Source: Flavisolibacter sp040290035 | Lineage (GTDB): Bacteria > Bacteroidota > Bacteroidia > Chitinophagales > Chitinophagaceae | Length of the DNA stretch: 64,000 nucleotides | Reading direction: 5' to 3' | Assembly: GCA_040290035.1 (NCBI GenBank) | Contig: PSMG01000009.1 | Span: 1 to 64,000, forward strand | Shown: positions 46,612 to 56,102 of the stretch, piece after piece | Layout: each line of letters starts with the position of its first letter | How positions within the stretch are numbered: the first letter of the stretch is position 1 | Made by a program: the position numbers and the translations under genes | The notes under the pieces: model-generated | The model's input: the letters and a program-made list of their open reading frames with translations, nothing else | The model's database searches: none | What the model was told of the DNA's origin: nothing

Positions 46612-47882
46612 ATGCCTACCAATATAAAATGCCCCCACTGTGCAAATGAATTTGATGTGGAAAATGTTTTGTCATCCGACATTGAACAAAAACTAAAACA
46701 GCAATACGAAAAACAATTGCAGCAATCGCTAGCTCAATTGAACGACGAGAAAAAAGACTGGACAACCAGCAAAAAGAATTTGAAGAGAAACGAAAAAATC
46801 AAAACGAGCTTTTTCAGCAAAAACTGCAACAGGAAAAGGCAAAATTCGAAAACGAGTTACAGCTACAGTTGCGTAAAAGCATAAGTGCAGATTACGAGAA
46901 CCAGCTACGCATACTGAAAGAATCCGAAAAAGAAAAAGAAGAAAAACTCCGAACGGCACAACAAAAAGAATTGGAGTTTATGCGCAAGGAAAAAGAGTTA
47001 CAGGCAAAAGAATCAGGGATAGACTTGGTTGTTCAAAAAAAGATTTTAATCGAGCGAAACAATTTGTTGGAACAAATACGTAAAGAAGAAGAACAGCGTA
47101 TTTCTATCAAAGAAGAAGAACACAAGTTCAAAGTAAAAGACCTAGAGCTGCAGTTGGAAGAGCAAAAGCGTTTGATCGAAGAAATGAATCGTCGTGCCGA
47201 ACAAGGATCTACGCAACGTCAGGGTGAAGTACAGGAAATATTATTGGAAGAAATATTGAAAGATCATTTTCCATTCGATGTGATCGGCGAAGTAGGCAAG
47301 GGTGTGGAAGGCGCCGATTGTATTCAAATCGTACGTAATCATTTAGGAGCCGATTGTGGTCATATTATTTTCGAAAGCAAACGCACCAAAACTTTCAATA
47401 ACGCATGGATTGAAAAACTAAAAATTGACATGCGTAACAAAGGTGCTGATGCTGCAATTTTAGTTACACAGGCCTATCCTAAAGACATGAGCTGTTTTGG
47501 CGAACGTGACGGTGTATGGATTTGTTCGTTTAGTGAAGTGATTGCATTAACCACAGCCATGCGGCATACTATTATCCCTATTGCAGAAACCAAAAGAGGC
47601 GAAGAAAACAAAGGCGAAAAAATGCAACTCCTTTACTCCTACCTTACGGGCAACGAGTTTCGTCAGCAGATAGAAACCATTGTAGAAGGATTCCTTTCCA
47701 TGAAAAACTCCATCACTAAAGAACGCATTCAAATGGAAAAGCTATGGAAGGAAAGAGAGAAGCAATTAGAAAGAGTATTATTCAGCACATCTGACATGTA
47801 TGGTTCTATTAAAGGAATTGCCGGGGCTTCTATTGGTAACATTCCTTTATTGGAAGATGGTGAAGCTGAACTGCTGGACTAG
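46612..47882 (+). pseudogene. DUF2130 protein, one-base frameshift in an A tract
   Basis: The start MPTNIKCPHCANEFDVENVL has a CxxC zinc-ribbon half. The frame then leaves the family sequence at the A6 tract at 46750-46755; with one extra A it would continue LDNQQKEFEEKRKNQNELFQ. From there the +1 frame is open to 47882. It gives a long charged coiled coil and a C-terminal domain with GVEGADCIQIV and HIIFESKRTKTF, which looks like a PD-(D/E)xK nuclease core. The restored protein is about 420 residues. It could be a true frameshift, polymerase slippage in vivo, or a read error. The second part starts at an ATG (46869) and could be made alone. Confidence 0.7.
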
Positions 47883-48505
47883 CTCACTACATAACTCAAA
47901 CAAACATCAGCCATAAAACTGGAATGGAGATCTAAGGACAGGTCTTCATTTTTTTTAAATAAAACTTTCGTGCTGATCATTTCATCTGCAATACAAATTT
48001 CTGCCAGCTCTATATGTTTTATAAAATTTACTTCGCCCAAACCATACCATTTAAAGACCGCTTCCTTGCACGACCAGATCAGTGTTTTTAATTGAATAGG
48101 CGTTATCAGATTTGTGATGTGGATGATTTCTTTCTCTTGATCATTTAAAAACTTATGTTGTATTCGTTCAATCTTATCCGATACCACTTCAATATCCACT
48201 CCTACTCTATTTTTTTTACTTACGATGACGGCAGCAAAATCATCGCAATGCGAAATGGAAAAATGATAGGCCTCATCTTCCAAATAAGGCTTGCGTGTAT
48301 CGGCAATTTGAATAAGCTCTGTAGGGAAATCAGCATACAAATAACGAAGCAAGTACCTGCCTGCTAAATGTTGTAACCGTTTATGTGGATGAGTAATAGT
48401 TCTTTGTACCTCTACGGAGCTTGAAAAGAAAGCATCATTCTCCTCTATTTTCCAAACTGCAAGCTTGGTAAAAGCGTCAATGTCCCGCTCAAAAAAAATA
48501 GGCAT
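47879..48505 (-). CDS. 4-prime-phosphopantetheinyl transferase (Sfp-like)
   Basis: It transfers the phosphopantetheine arm from CoA to carrier proteins. The 208-residue protein has the conserved HLAGRYLLRYLY region, HFSISHCDDFAAVIV, the magnesium-binding GVDIEVVSDK and WSCKEAVFKWYG. Its length fits the Sfp group rather than AcpS. No polyketide or peptide synthetase is in the window, so it probably serves fatty acid carrier protein or clusters elsewhere. Its end overlaps the DUF2130 end by four bases. Confidence 0.88.
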   Translation of the reverse strand: MPIFFERDIDAFTKLAVWKIEENDAFFSSSVEVQRTITHPHKRLQHLAGRYLLRYLYADFPTELIQIADTRKPYLEDEAYHFSISHCDDFAAVIVSKKNRVGVDIEVVSDKIERIQHKFLNDQEKEIIHITNLITPIQLKTLIWSCKEAVFKWYGLGEVNFIKHIELAEICIADEMISTKVLFKKNEDLSLDLHSSFMADVCLSYVVS

Positions 48506-48542
48506 TTGGTAAATCTATTAAATTGTTTGTACTGTGCTACGA

Positions 48543-48580
48543 TTTACATTTTACATTTTACATTTTACATTCTACATTCA
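48543..48580. repeat. 7-bp tandem tract before dcd
   Basis: Four exact copies of a 7-bp unit (TTTACAT), then two degenerate ones (TCTACAT, TCACG). It sits 27 bases upstream of the dcd start, in the 101-base spacer from the PPTase gene. Confidence 0.75.
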
Positions 48581-48606
48581 CGCAGCAATCTAAAATCTAC
48601 AATCAA

Positions 48607-49143
48607 ATGATTCTTTCGGACAAGCGTATTTTGGAAGAAATAGAAAAAGGAACGATTAAGATTGAACCTTACCGTCGTGAATGTTTAGGAAGCAATAGTT
48701 ACGATGTGCACCTTGGAAAATATTTAGCTACTTATAAGGAGCATATTCTCGATGCTAAAAAGCATAACGAGATCGAATCGTTTGAAATTCCTGAAGAGGG
48801 CTTTGTGCTCTATCCGCATATTTTCTATTTAGGAGTTACGATGGAATATACCGAAACACATGCGCATGTGCCTTTTCTCGAAGGCAAATCATCCACAGGT
48901 CGTTTGGGTATCGATATTCACGCAACAGCTGGCAAAGGCGATGTAGGTTTTTGTGGTAACTGGACCTTAGAGATCTCCGTAAAGCAGCCCGTAAAAGTAT
49001 ACCCGGGCATGCCAGTTGGCCAGCTTATCTACTTCCCTGTTGAAGGTGAGATTGAAATTAAATACAACCAAAAAGCAAACGCCAAATACAACAGCCAGCC
49101 CGACAGGCCCGTAGAAAGTATGATGTGGAAGAATAAATTCTAA
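48607..49143 (+). CDS. dcd: dCTP deaminase
   Basis: It deaminates dCTP to dUTP, providing dUMP for thymidylate synthesis. The 178-residue protein starts MILSDKRILEEIEKGTIKIE and shows GSNSYDVHLGKYLATY and GKSSTGRLGIDIHATAGKGD, the trimer active-site signature with the catalytic Glu just upstream. I chose the ATG at 48607; an in-frame ATG at 48523 would translate the 7-bp tract and adds nothing conserved. It is divergent from the PPTase gene. Confidence 0.93.
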   Translation: MILSDKRILEEIEKGTIKIEPYRRECLGSNSYDVHLGKYLATYKEHILDAKKHNEIESFEIPEEGFVLYPHIFYLGVTMEYTETHAHVPFLEGKSSTGRLGIDIHATAGKGDVGFCGNWTLEISVKQPVKVYPGMPVGQLIYFPVEGEIEIKYNQKANAKYNSQPDRPVESMMWKNKF

Positions 49144-49233
49144 CAGCGCAGCCATTAATAATTTAATTCTTGTATAGGTAATCTTTTTAAATTGAATTAT
49201 CTTTTCCCCAGATATTCATTATAATCGATTACC

Positions 49234-51305
49234 ATGTTAACTGCTCAAGACCAAAAGAAAAGATCTGCAACTGCTGCTAGTACGCAGTTGAACCAAACCC
49301 TTACTACACTTGATTTTTTAACGGCTGGCCTCCCCCGCTCTATGCTTGTACTGAACTGATTCCACAAATGGGAAGTACAGACATAATGGGTCCGCAGTGG
49401 GTTTATCTTTCTATTATTAATGCAGTTGCGATCGCAGTCATCGCCACCAATAAAGTACTTGCGCAAAGCGTAAGAAATGTGTTCAAAGCAAATCTTACGT
49501 GGGTTTATATTGCCTTGTTTTTAGTGGCAGGTTTATCAATTACAGGAGCAGTAAATAAGACTGAAAGTTTTGTCACTTATGCCCGTTTCGCATCAGCCAT
49601 TACTGCTTTTTATGTCTTGGTATTTTATTGAACAATCGGTTGCATTTATTAAAATGGCTTGTCTGGTTTTTTAGTGGTGTGTTATTGATACAATCCTTTA
49701 GCACTCTGCAGGAATTTTTAAGCAAGATTGGTGATGATAAGATTGATGCTATCATCCTTGGGCTAAAAGGCAATGCAGGCAATAAAAATATTTTAGCAGC
49801 AAGCTTGGTAATCAAACTTCCTTTTCTGCTTTATCTTTTTCATTCAGCTAAAAACAATGCTATAAAGATTGCATTATTGGTGACCTTGTTTTTGACAGGG
49901 ATGAGTGTATTTATTTTGAATGCCCGTTCTACTTACTTATCCTTTTCTGGAAATGACTGCAGAAACAGGCATCGTTGGTGGTCTGCTGTTGTTAGCAGTT
50001 TTTGCAACGGCCTTCTTCTACGGCATTCGAATAATGATAAAGGGAAATCATTTTCAACGATCCGTTGCCTTTTTTGCACTGCTGGGTTTGACGGTTTATT
50101 CAATAGACGCCTTACTTAATTTTCCGGCCGAACGACCCGTAATGCAATTATTTTTCGCCTTGCTATTAGCGTTGATTGTAAATGCATACCTCGAGTCTAA
50201 AAGAGTTGGAGTAACCGAACAAAGCACTACAGCAAGATCAATCTTTACTACGATAGCAGTACTCGTTTTACTACCGGCCTTCTACATCAATTATCTAACG
50301 AACAAATCAATGGTTACCCAATCATTGATCAATAAAGACATTCAGTTGGCTACGCAGCAAGTCAAGTGGGCTGACATTGAGAACAAGTTTCCAAACATTC
50401 CTAACCTCAATGTTTTCTGCTTCCGGATCGATGTGATCAATGCAGTTTATTTATTGAACGATAAACAATATCAAAAAGCATTGGCAGCTTTAGACAGAAG
50501 CAAGGGCTTGGCACCTCAGCTAAGTATCGATGATAATATTCGTGCAAAAGTTTATGCCGAGTTGAAGCAACAGGACAGCGCTTATTTCTATGCAAAAAAA
50601 GCATTTGCACTAAGGCCAAGAGCAGCTTCTAACTTCTTTGTTTTATCGAACGCTTGCGTTGCGAAATCAGATTCTGTTACATTGAAAAATGCATTTACAG
50701 AATTTATTAAATACCGGAACGAAGTATGGCCATGGAAGCAATACATTATTAGCGTGGCCAAATTAAATGCTACGAATGCCTAATTGAATGTATTGGTTGA
50801 CCAGGCATTAAAACTTTACCCAACAGATCCTGAGCTGATCAACATGAAAAAGTCGTTGACCACTGCTCTGGCTACTCCACAGGCACAACCAACAACCCAA
50901 ACACCTGTACAAACACAAATATCGGTGATCACACCCAATCCTGCAGCTACTGCGGCATCGCAGAGTGCACAATTCTACTTGGATGGTGTAACGGCATACA
51001 ATAAAAAACAGTACGTCAACGCTGCTAAGAGCTTTTTAAAATCGTATGAACTGAAAAAAGATTTGGGCACTTTAGACAATGTTGCAATGAGTTATTATGC
51101 CGGCGGCGATTTTAAAACAGCTAAAAAGTATTTTGAACAACTGCTGGCAGCGGGTCAATCAAACAGCGGCAAGACTGAATTTTATTTAGGAGCCTGCATC
51201 ATGATGTTGGGCGATCGTGAAACAGCTTGCCAGTACTACAACATCTCAGCCGATAAAGGTTTTGAAATGGACAAACAAATTATTGTGAATACCTGTCCTA
51301 AATAA
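49234..51305 (+). pseudogene. O-antigen ligase-like (Wzy_C) membrane protein with TPR tail, broken
   Basis: Pieces in order are MLTAQDQKKRSATAASTQL, then (frameshift near 49340) a membrane region (MGPQWVYLSIINAVAIAVIA) and (frameshift near 49630) NGNA-type KGNAGNKNILAASLVIKLPF. The frame then breaks near 49925-49945. There the family's central part appears missing, joining NARSTYLS almost directly to FLEMTAETGIVGG. The next frame is open through TPR-like repeats to an in-frame TAA at 50781-50783 and on to 51305. The order and membrane helices fit O-antigen ligase/polymerase proteins with a tetratricopeptide tail. Several independent lesions make loss of function near certain. Confidence 0.75.
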
Positions 51306-51323
51306 TCAGGGCAGTTTGTTTAG

Positions 51324-52863
51324 CTATTGTTCTAATTCTGATGCTTTTGCCTTGTTGGCCGCAGCAACATAAACGTCTTTCAAAGCCACCATGATTTGAC
51401 GGTCAATATTGGGCTGTCCATTCATTAGTTCCAGCAGCCGCAAAGCATTCGTTGCATCTTTTTTATGCTGGTAAAAAGCAGTATAGCCAACGTCATAGCA
51501 AAATTGCTTCACCTTCTCTACTTCCGATGGTTGCAGGTATTTCAAGTATTTCACAATGAAGTCCCACGATGCTTCATTTTTAGGAGTTCTTATCAGTATG
51601 TTTTTAAATTCTTTTAAAAGAACATCCACATTTTTTTGTGAATTCGAAACGGGCAGCAACAATGCCTGTATTCATCTGTAAGGCCGCTTCGTAATTAGGA
51701 TAAATGCTTAGTGCCTTATGGATGTGATACTCCATGGTGTCTACCAAGGCTGCCTTTTCAGCAGGGTTCGTAAGGCTTGTATATCTGTTAGTATATAGAG
51801 AAACGGAATAAAAACAATTAGGTCGTGCAATGTTCTTCGAGATCGTTACATCTGTAGATCCAGCGACAATGGATCTTTCCAATCCGGCACACGGCTCATC
51901 GTTCGTATTGCAAATAATAATGCAATCACACTTAAACTTCCGTAAGCAATTTTTTTATTGAATGGCAGGTATTCTTTTAGCCAGCGTATCAGAAAAAAAG
52001 AAAGCGATAGCAATACAAAAACCAATAGAAGGTGAACATAAAAAGCGTTCATTCATAAATGCGCCAATAGAGAAGACCAGGTTGGAAACAACGCTAATGC
52101 CTGCAAGAAAAAAAAATGCTATAGGCATAAATATTCCTTCGTCTTACTTGGTAAATAGCCCAAACTGTCATTGTAAAGTACACTACCAAAGAAATAAGCA
52201 CACCGGCATCAGACCAATGCATTTTAGGAACATGGTAGGGATAATAATCGTGTGTTAGCGGATGTGGTATAAATAAAAGCTTGATATACCAACCAAGTGT
52301 ATAGACAATGGTCGCATACTTCTCTGCAGTTGTCATTTCTACAAATGGCTGATTCATCAGGTCAGAAACACCTTTACCATGATCAAACCAATAACCTAAC
52401 ACTTCGTACCGAATAAAGATGAAAATAATAGAGGCTATAAAAAGTGGTACACTGACCTTGAATAAGTCTTTTAAAGAAGTTTTCTTAAAGCACCAAAAAG
52501 TTCGATCTCCAAAGCAAAACTTGCCAACGACAAAGGACGATATCTACCCCCTTCCAGTAAAAACAATTGCTCCTTCGTTTGAAAATAACCGAGGAAAGAA
52601 TCGTAACGAAAAATATCCGCTAGCCCCAAAAACCCTTTTTATACAAAGCCATTTTTGGTAATCACCATTTCGTCATCCAGTATGTATCCATAATTAACAG
52701 AGGCACCGTACAAAACAAAAACAAGCAGGAAAAGAAAAAGACCGACCCAAAGACTGCTGTAATCTTTCTGTTGTGTAGCCCCTTTGCTTTTAGTTATCGG
52801 CTTTTTAGGAAAATCAGTTTCTATAGCAATACTTCGTTGGCGTTTGGCTTTTTTGGAACTCAT
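51324..52863 (-). pseudogene. TMTC-like membrane TPR protein, broken
   Basis: From the ATG at 52863 the frame gives a basic tail and a first membrane helix (WVGLFLFLLVFVLYGASVNY) with GYILDDEMVITKNG, the family signature. After a frameshift near 52640 comes IFRYDSFLGYFQTKEQL and GGRYRPLSLASFALEIELFG. Near 52475-52490 this joins directly to KDLFKVSVPLFIASIIFIF, lacking more than 100 residues of membrane helices. GYWFDHGKGVSDLMNQPFVE, DWKDPLSLD and a short TPR tail follow with further frame changes near 52110, 52050 and 51860. Such proteins resemble TMTC O-mannosyltransferases. It is tail to tail with the O-antigen-ligase-like pseudogene. Confidence 0.75.
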
Positions 52864-53031
52864 ATCACTAATGCTTTGAACATTTTAAAAATAGAGTTTA
52901 TTCATAAAAATTCAAATGCACTTCATAGCACCTTCCCTCCGCACCTATAGAACATCCGTATTTTATTCAAATCATACCCGTACTTAGTTCGACTCAGGCC
53001 GTGTATTTATTATGTTAAATAGAAGAAATGC

Positions 53032-54123
53032 TTAAATGGCTTCACTACCAAACTTCTTCTGGTAGGCAATTAACCAAGCCACTACCTCATTATAGGTTTG
53101 AAACCCTTTTGGCTGGTTATTCATTTTCAAATACTGGTCGTAAGCCTTATTCATCAAAGGCTCCACGGGGTTTTTAGTACGTTGGAAATAGGCTCTTAGC
53201 GTACGCATATCAGTCTTTACCCGCTGGTGCACACCTTTAGAAATAGCCAGTGCCTGCCAGGGATCAATACTCACCAAATTGTTCAGTGCATAGCGGTATA
53301 GGTCGAAATAAACGGAATATTTAAAATCAACATCGGTAGAACTCTTGCAAGACAAATAGCTGATAAAATTGGCTTCATTCTCCTTGGCATATCCTAGCTG
53401 GTGTCCCATCTCGTGACAAATGATAAACGGCTTTAAAAACACAGGCACTGTTGTTTTTAGTTGCGCCTCGCCTGTAAATGGATTGTAGTAACCCGTAAAC
53501 CCAAAATAATGACCAATAGAACTAAACATAGACGGCTTTTGAGAAGGGGGCGGATAGCTCAGGAACGAGTAGCTATTCACCGTTTGCCGGTACACAGAGT
53601 CGGCTCTGTTAAATAAAAGGCGATTGTTGTTTAATTTATCTCTTTCAATGCTGTCTATTTGGTCTGCATACCTATTCAACTGCTGTTGTAAAATGCAGGT
53701 AAGCTCCACTAATTCCGTTTTACCATAAGGTTTTACATCCAACCCCAACTGTGTTGCTATCCCCTGACGGTAATAGTTAAGCCCCCAGAAAAGATTAAAA
53801 ATGCAGTAAACAAGCAGAATAAGCTTCAGATATTTGCTGAATAACTGCCACGACAGATAGCTTTTCAGCTCTTTTCTTCTTGCCAAAGCAATAACCTTCC
53901 AGACCTTTGTCAGTAACCAAATAAAAGCAGCTACGTAAAGCAGGTCACCAATACTGAAAGGGATCCATCCGGTTATAAAGCGAAGTACTTTGGAAATGAC
54001 TGGGTAAAACCCATACGTATAGCAGCTTTCAACCCAGGCTTCGTTTAACGAGAATATCCTGATAATTACCACCAATACAACCAATACTATCAGTAATCTG
54101 TCCTTAAAAAGCCGTTGCAGCAT
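53032..54123 (-). CDS. DUF3810 protein, predicted membrane zinc metallopeptidase
   Basis: This 363-residue protein has an N-terminal membrane part (DRLLIVLVVLVVIIRIFS and two or three more helices to about residue 115) and a soluble C-terminal domain. That domain contains FIICHEMGHQLGYAKENEAN, the HExxH-plus-Glu pattern of gluzincin metallopeptidases. The function of DUF3810 is unknown; a periplasmic or membrane-site peptidase is plausible. I chose the ATG at 54123 (MLQRLFKDRLLIV) because an ATG at 54216 would overlap the divergent DUF177 gene and its promoter. It is intact. Confidence 0.82.
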   Translation of the reverse strand: MLQRLFKDRLLIVLVVLVVIIRIFSLNEAWVESCYTYGFYPVISKVLRFITGWIPFSIGDLLYVAAFIWLLTKVWKVIALARRKELKSYLSWQLFSKYLKLILLVYCIFNLFWGLNYYRQGIATQLGLDVKPYGKTELVELTCILQQQLNRYADQIDSIERDKLNNNRLLFNRADSVYRQTVNSYSFLSYPPPSQKPSMFSSIGHYFGFTGYYNPFTGEAQLKTTVPVFLKPFIICHEMGHQLGYAKENEANFISYLSCKSSTDVDFKYSVYFDLYRYALNNLVSIDPWQALAISKGVHQRVKTDMRTLRAYFQRTKNPVEPLMNKAYDQYLKMNNQPKGFQTYNEVVAWLIAYQKKFGSEAI

Positions 54124-54163
54124 ATTTCGTATGCCTATTTCGTTAAAATCTTTCGTAAAACTA

Positions 54164-54193
54164 CTGGTTTTTAGCCCATTTCCCATACCTTTG
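54164..54193 (+). promoter_or_regulatory. probable promoter of the DUF177-rpmF-plsX operon
   Basis: TACCTTTG (54186-54193) followed by CAC is a clear -7 element. CTGG at 54164-54167 is a weak -33 candidate 18 bases upstream. Transcription would start near 54199, giving a leader of about 16 bases. Confidence 0.5.
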
Positions 54194-54214
54194 CACACTC
54201 TAAAAAATCGGATC

Positions 54215-54766
54215 ATGAGTCACAGGCGGGAATACGAGATTGCTTTTGTCGGTCTGAAGCCTGGGGTTCACGAGTTTAATTACGAACTCTCCGATACGTT
54301 CTTTGAGGATTTTCAGGAGCAGGACTTTAACAACTGCCATTCTCAGGTAAGATTGCTATTGGAAAAGAATTCCAGCAGCTTTATGATCTTGCGCTTTGAG
54401 ATTGATTGTAGTGTTTCAGTAACTTGCGATCGTTGTAACAATAATCTACCGTTAAATCTGTTTGATGACTTTGTCATAACAGTGAAGATGACAGACGACC
54501 CGGAGCTAATGAATGAGCAGGAAGAAGATCCGGATGTTTATTACATTTCTCGTGGCGAAAGTCATTTGGATGTAAAGAATTGGATCTATGAGTTCATCAA
54601 TCTTAGTATTCCCATGCAGAAAACGTGCGAATATGAGAATATGGATGGCTCTTATTGCAACCCCGGAGCCAGAGAATTGCTGAAGAACCTGAAACCTGAG
54701 GAAGCTCCAAAAGAAAACCCTTTGTGGAAAGGGTTGGAGAAATTTAAAGACTTAGACAACGAATAG
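54215..54766 (+). CDS. DUF177 (YceD-like) protein
   Basis: This 183-residue protein of the DUF177/YceD family is almost always encoded directly before rpmF, as here. It has SVTCDRCNNNLPL and later TCEYENMDGSYC, two cysteine pairs that may bind metal. YceD and its plant relatives are linked to 23S rRNA maturation and ribosome assembly. I chose the ATG at 54215 (MSHRREYEIAFVG); an in-frame ATG at 54131 precedes the predicted promoter. rpmF follows after 100 bases containing repeat copy E. Confidence 0.88.
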   Translation: MSHRREYEIAFVGLKPGVHEFNYELSDTFFEDFQEQDFNNCHSQVRLLLEKNSSSFMILRFEIDCSVSVTCDRCNNNLPLNLFDDFVITVKMTDDPELMNEQEEDPDVYYISRGESHLDVKNWIYEFINLSIPMQKTCEYENMDGSYCNPGARELLKNLKPEEAPKENPLWKGLEKFKDLDNE

Positions 54767-54770
54767 TTGA

Positions 54771-54831
54771 ATAGACTTGTTGCAGTACAAGTGAGTGACG
54801 CAAGGAACGGTGAAGAAAGAACAAAAGCTGG
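54771..54831 (-). repeat. dispersed intergenic repeat, copy E (inverted, divergent)
   Basis: Read on the minus strand: CCAGCTTTTGTTC, then after an extra stretch TTGCGTCACTCACTTGTAC. The core matches copies A-D but the spacing differs. The end GAACAAAAGCTGG (plus strand, 54819-54831) is identical to one near copy B. It lies between DUF177 and rpmF, inside an operon. Confidence 0.55.
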
Positions 54832-54866
54832 AAAAATAATTATCGAAACGCATTTAATTTTTAGTT

Positions 54867-55061
54867 ATGCCTAATCCAAAACGCAGACATTCGCAACAAA
54901 GAAGTGCAAAGCGTAGAACACACTACAAAGCAGAAGCAGCAACGCTTTCTACAGATAAAGCTACCGGCGAATTGCATGTTCGTCACCGTGCACATGTAAG
55001 CGAAGGGAAACTGTACTACAAAGGACAAGTAGTTGCAGAAACTTCACCCATTAAGAAGTAA
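54867..55061 (+). CDS. rpmF: 50S ribosomal protein L32
   Basis: This 64-residue ribosomal protein starts MPNPKRRHSQQRSAKRRTHY, as is typical for L32. It has no cysteine at all, so it is the zinc-free form: the region where others have two CxxC pairs reads STDKATGELHVRHRAHVSEG. It lies in the conserved order DUF177-rpmF-plsX. The plsX start follows after 73 bases. Confidence 0.96.
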   Translation: MPNPKRRHSQQRSAKRRTHYKAEAATLSTDKATGELHVRHRAHVSEGKLYYKGQVVAETSPIKK

Positions 55062-55134
55062 GCAAAAATTTTTTTAAACAATCCATTGTTCTGCTTGATG
55101 AGTGGGACTGTGGATTTTTTATTTTTGGATCTAC

Positions 55135-56070
55135 ATGAAGATAGGAATTGACATGATGGGTGGCGACTTCGCCCCGCTTGAAGCCCTTAAAGGAATTCAG
55201 CAATATATATCGGCAGGCTCTGCACATGTAGTAATGGTGGGTGATGAAGAAAAGATTAAGGCACTGCTACCCGATCATTCATTGCCACAGGATAGCTACA
55301 CCATTGTTCATGCACCCGAGATGATTGGCATGCATGAACATCCTACCAAGGCTTTAAAGGAAAAACAGAAGTCTTCTATTGCTATTGGTTTTTACCTGTT
55401 GGCAAATGAAAAAATTGATGCCTTCATCAGTGCCGGGAACACAGGTGCTATGTTGGTGGGAGCTCTTTATAGCTTAAAACCGATCGACGGTGTTTTACGT
55501 CCAACAATCTCCACAATTATCCCAAAGCAGAATGGAGGTTCGGGCTTGCTTCTTGATGTTGGTCTCAACTCCGACTGCAAACCTGAACAGTTGAACCAGT
55601 TTGCAATTATGGGCTCTGTTTATGCCCAACAAATATTGGGTATCGAAAATCCAAAAGTTGCCTTATTGAATATTGGCGAAGAAGAAGGAAAAGGCAACCT
55701 CTTAGCGCAAGCTACTTATCCCTTGTTGAAAGAAAACAAACACATTCAATTCATTGGTAATGCCGAAGGCAGAGACCTTCTGGTAGGCAAAGCAGATGTA
55801 ATGGTATGTGATGGGTTTACCGGCAACGTGGTATTGAAACTCGCCGAATCACTTTTTCATATCACTCAGGAAAAAGGAATTAACCACGAATACTTTGAAC
55901 GTTTCAATTTTGAGAACTATGGCGGAACACCGGTGTTAGGTATTGCCAAGCCCGTGATTATTGGTCATGGTATTTCCCACGCCAAGTCATTTAAGAACAT
56001 GATTTCGCTGGCACAGAAAATGATTGAAAAAGATGTAATGCAGAAGATGAAGCTCGAGCTCGAATCTTAA
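55135..56070 (+). CDS. plsX: phosphate acyltransferase PlsX
   Basis: It makes acyl-phosphate from acyl carrier protein, the first step of phospholipid synthesis in the PlsX/PlsY pathway. The 311-residue protein has MKIGIDMMGGDFAPLEALKG, DAFISAGNTGAMLVGALYSL and VMVCDGFTGNVVLKLAESLF. I chose the ATG at 55135; an in-frame ATG at 55102 adds 11 residues with no match. It follows rpmF as in most bacteria. fabH, the usual next gene, is absent; instead a broken hypothetical gene follows. Confidence 0.95.
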   Translation: MKIGIDMMGGDFAPLEALKGIQQYISAGSAHVVMVGDEEKIKALLPDHSLPQDSYTIVHAPEMIGMHEHPTKALKEKQKSSIAIGFYLLANEKIDAFISAGNTGAMLVGALYSLKPIDGVLRPTISTIIPKQNGGSGLLLDVGLNSDCKPEQLNQFAIMGSVYAQQILGIENPKVALLNIGEEEGKGNLLAQATYPLLKENKHIQFIGNAEGRDLLVGKADVMVCDGFTGNVVLKLAESLFHITQEKGINHEYFERFNFENYGGTPVLGIAKPVIIGHGISHAKSFKNMISLAQKMIEKDVMQKMKLELES

Positions 56071-56102
56071 CCATTTGCAGTAATCTCTTAAATCATTAAC
56101 TT

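Noticed and set aside
48523..48606. Upstream ATG of dcd at 48523
   Set aside because: It would translate the 7-bp tandem tract into a 28-residue extension absent from the family; MILSDKRILEEI is the normal start.
18524..54831. CRISPR array from the dispersed repeats
   Set aside because: The copies are 4-20 kb apart, vary in sequence and lie in both orientations; no regular spacers and no cas genes are present.
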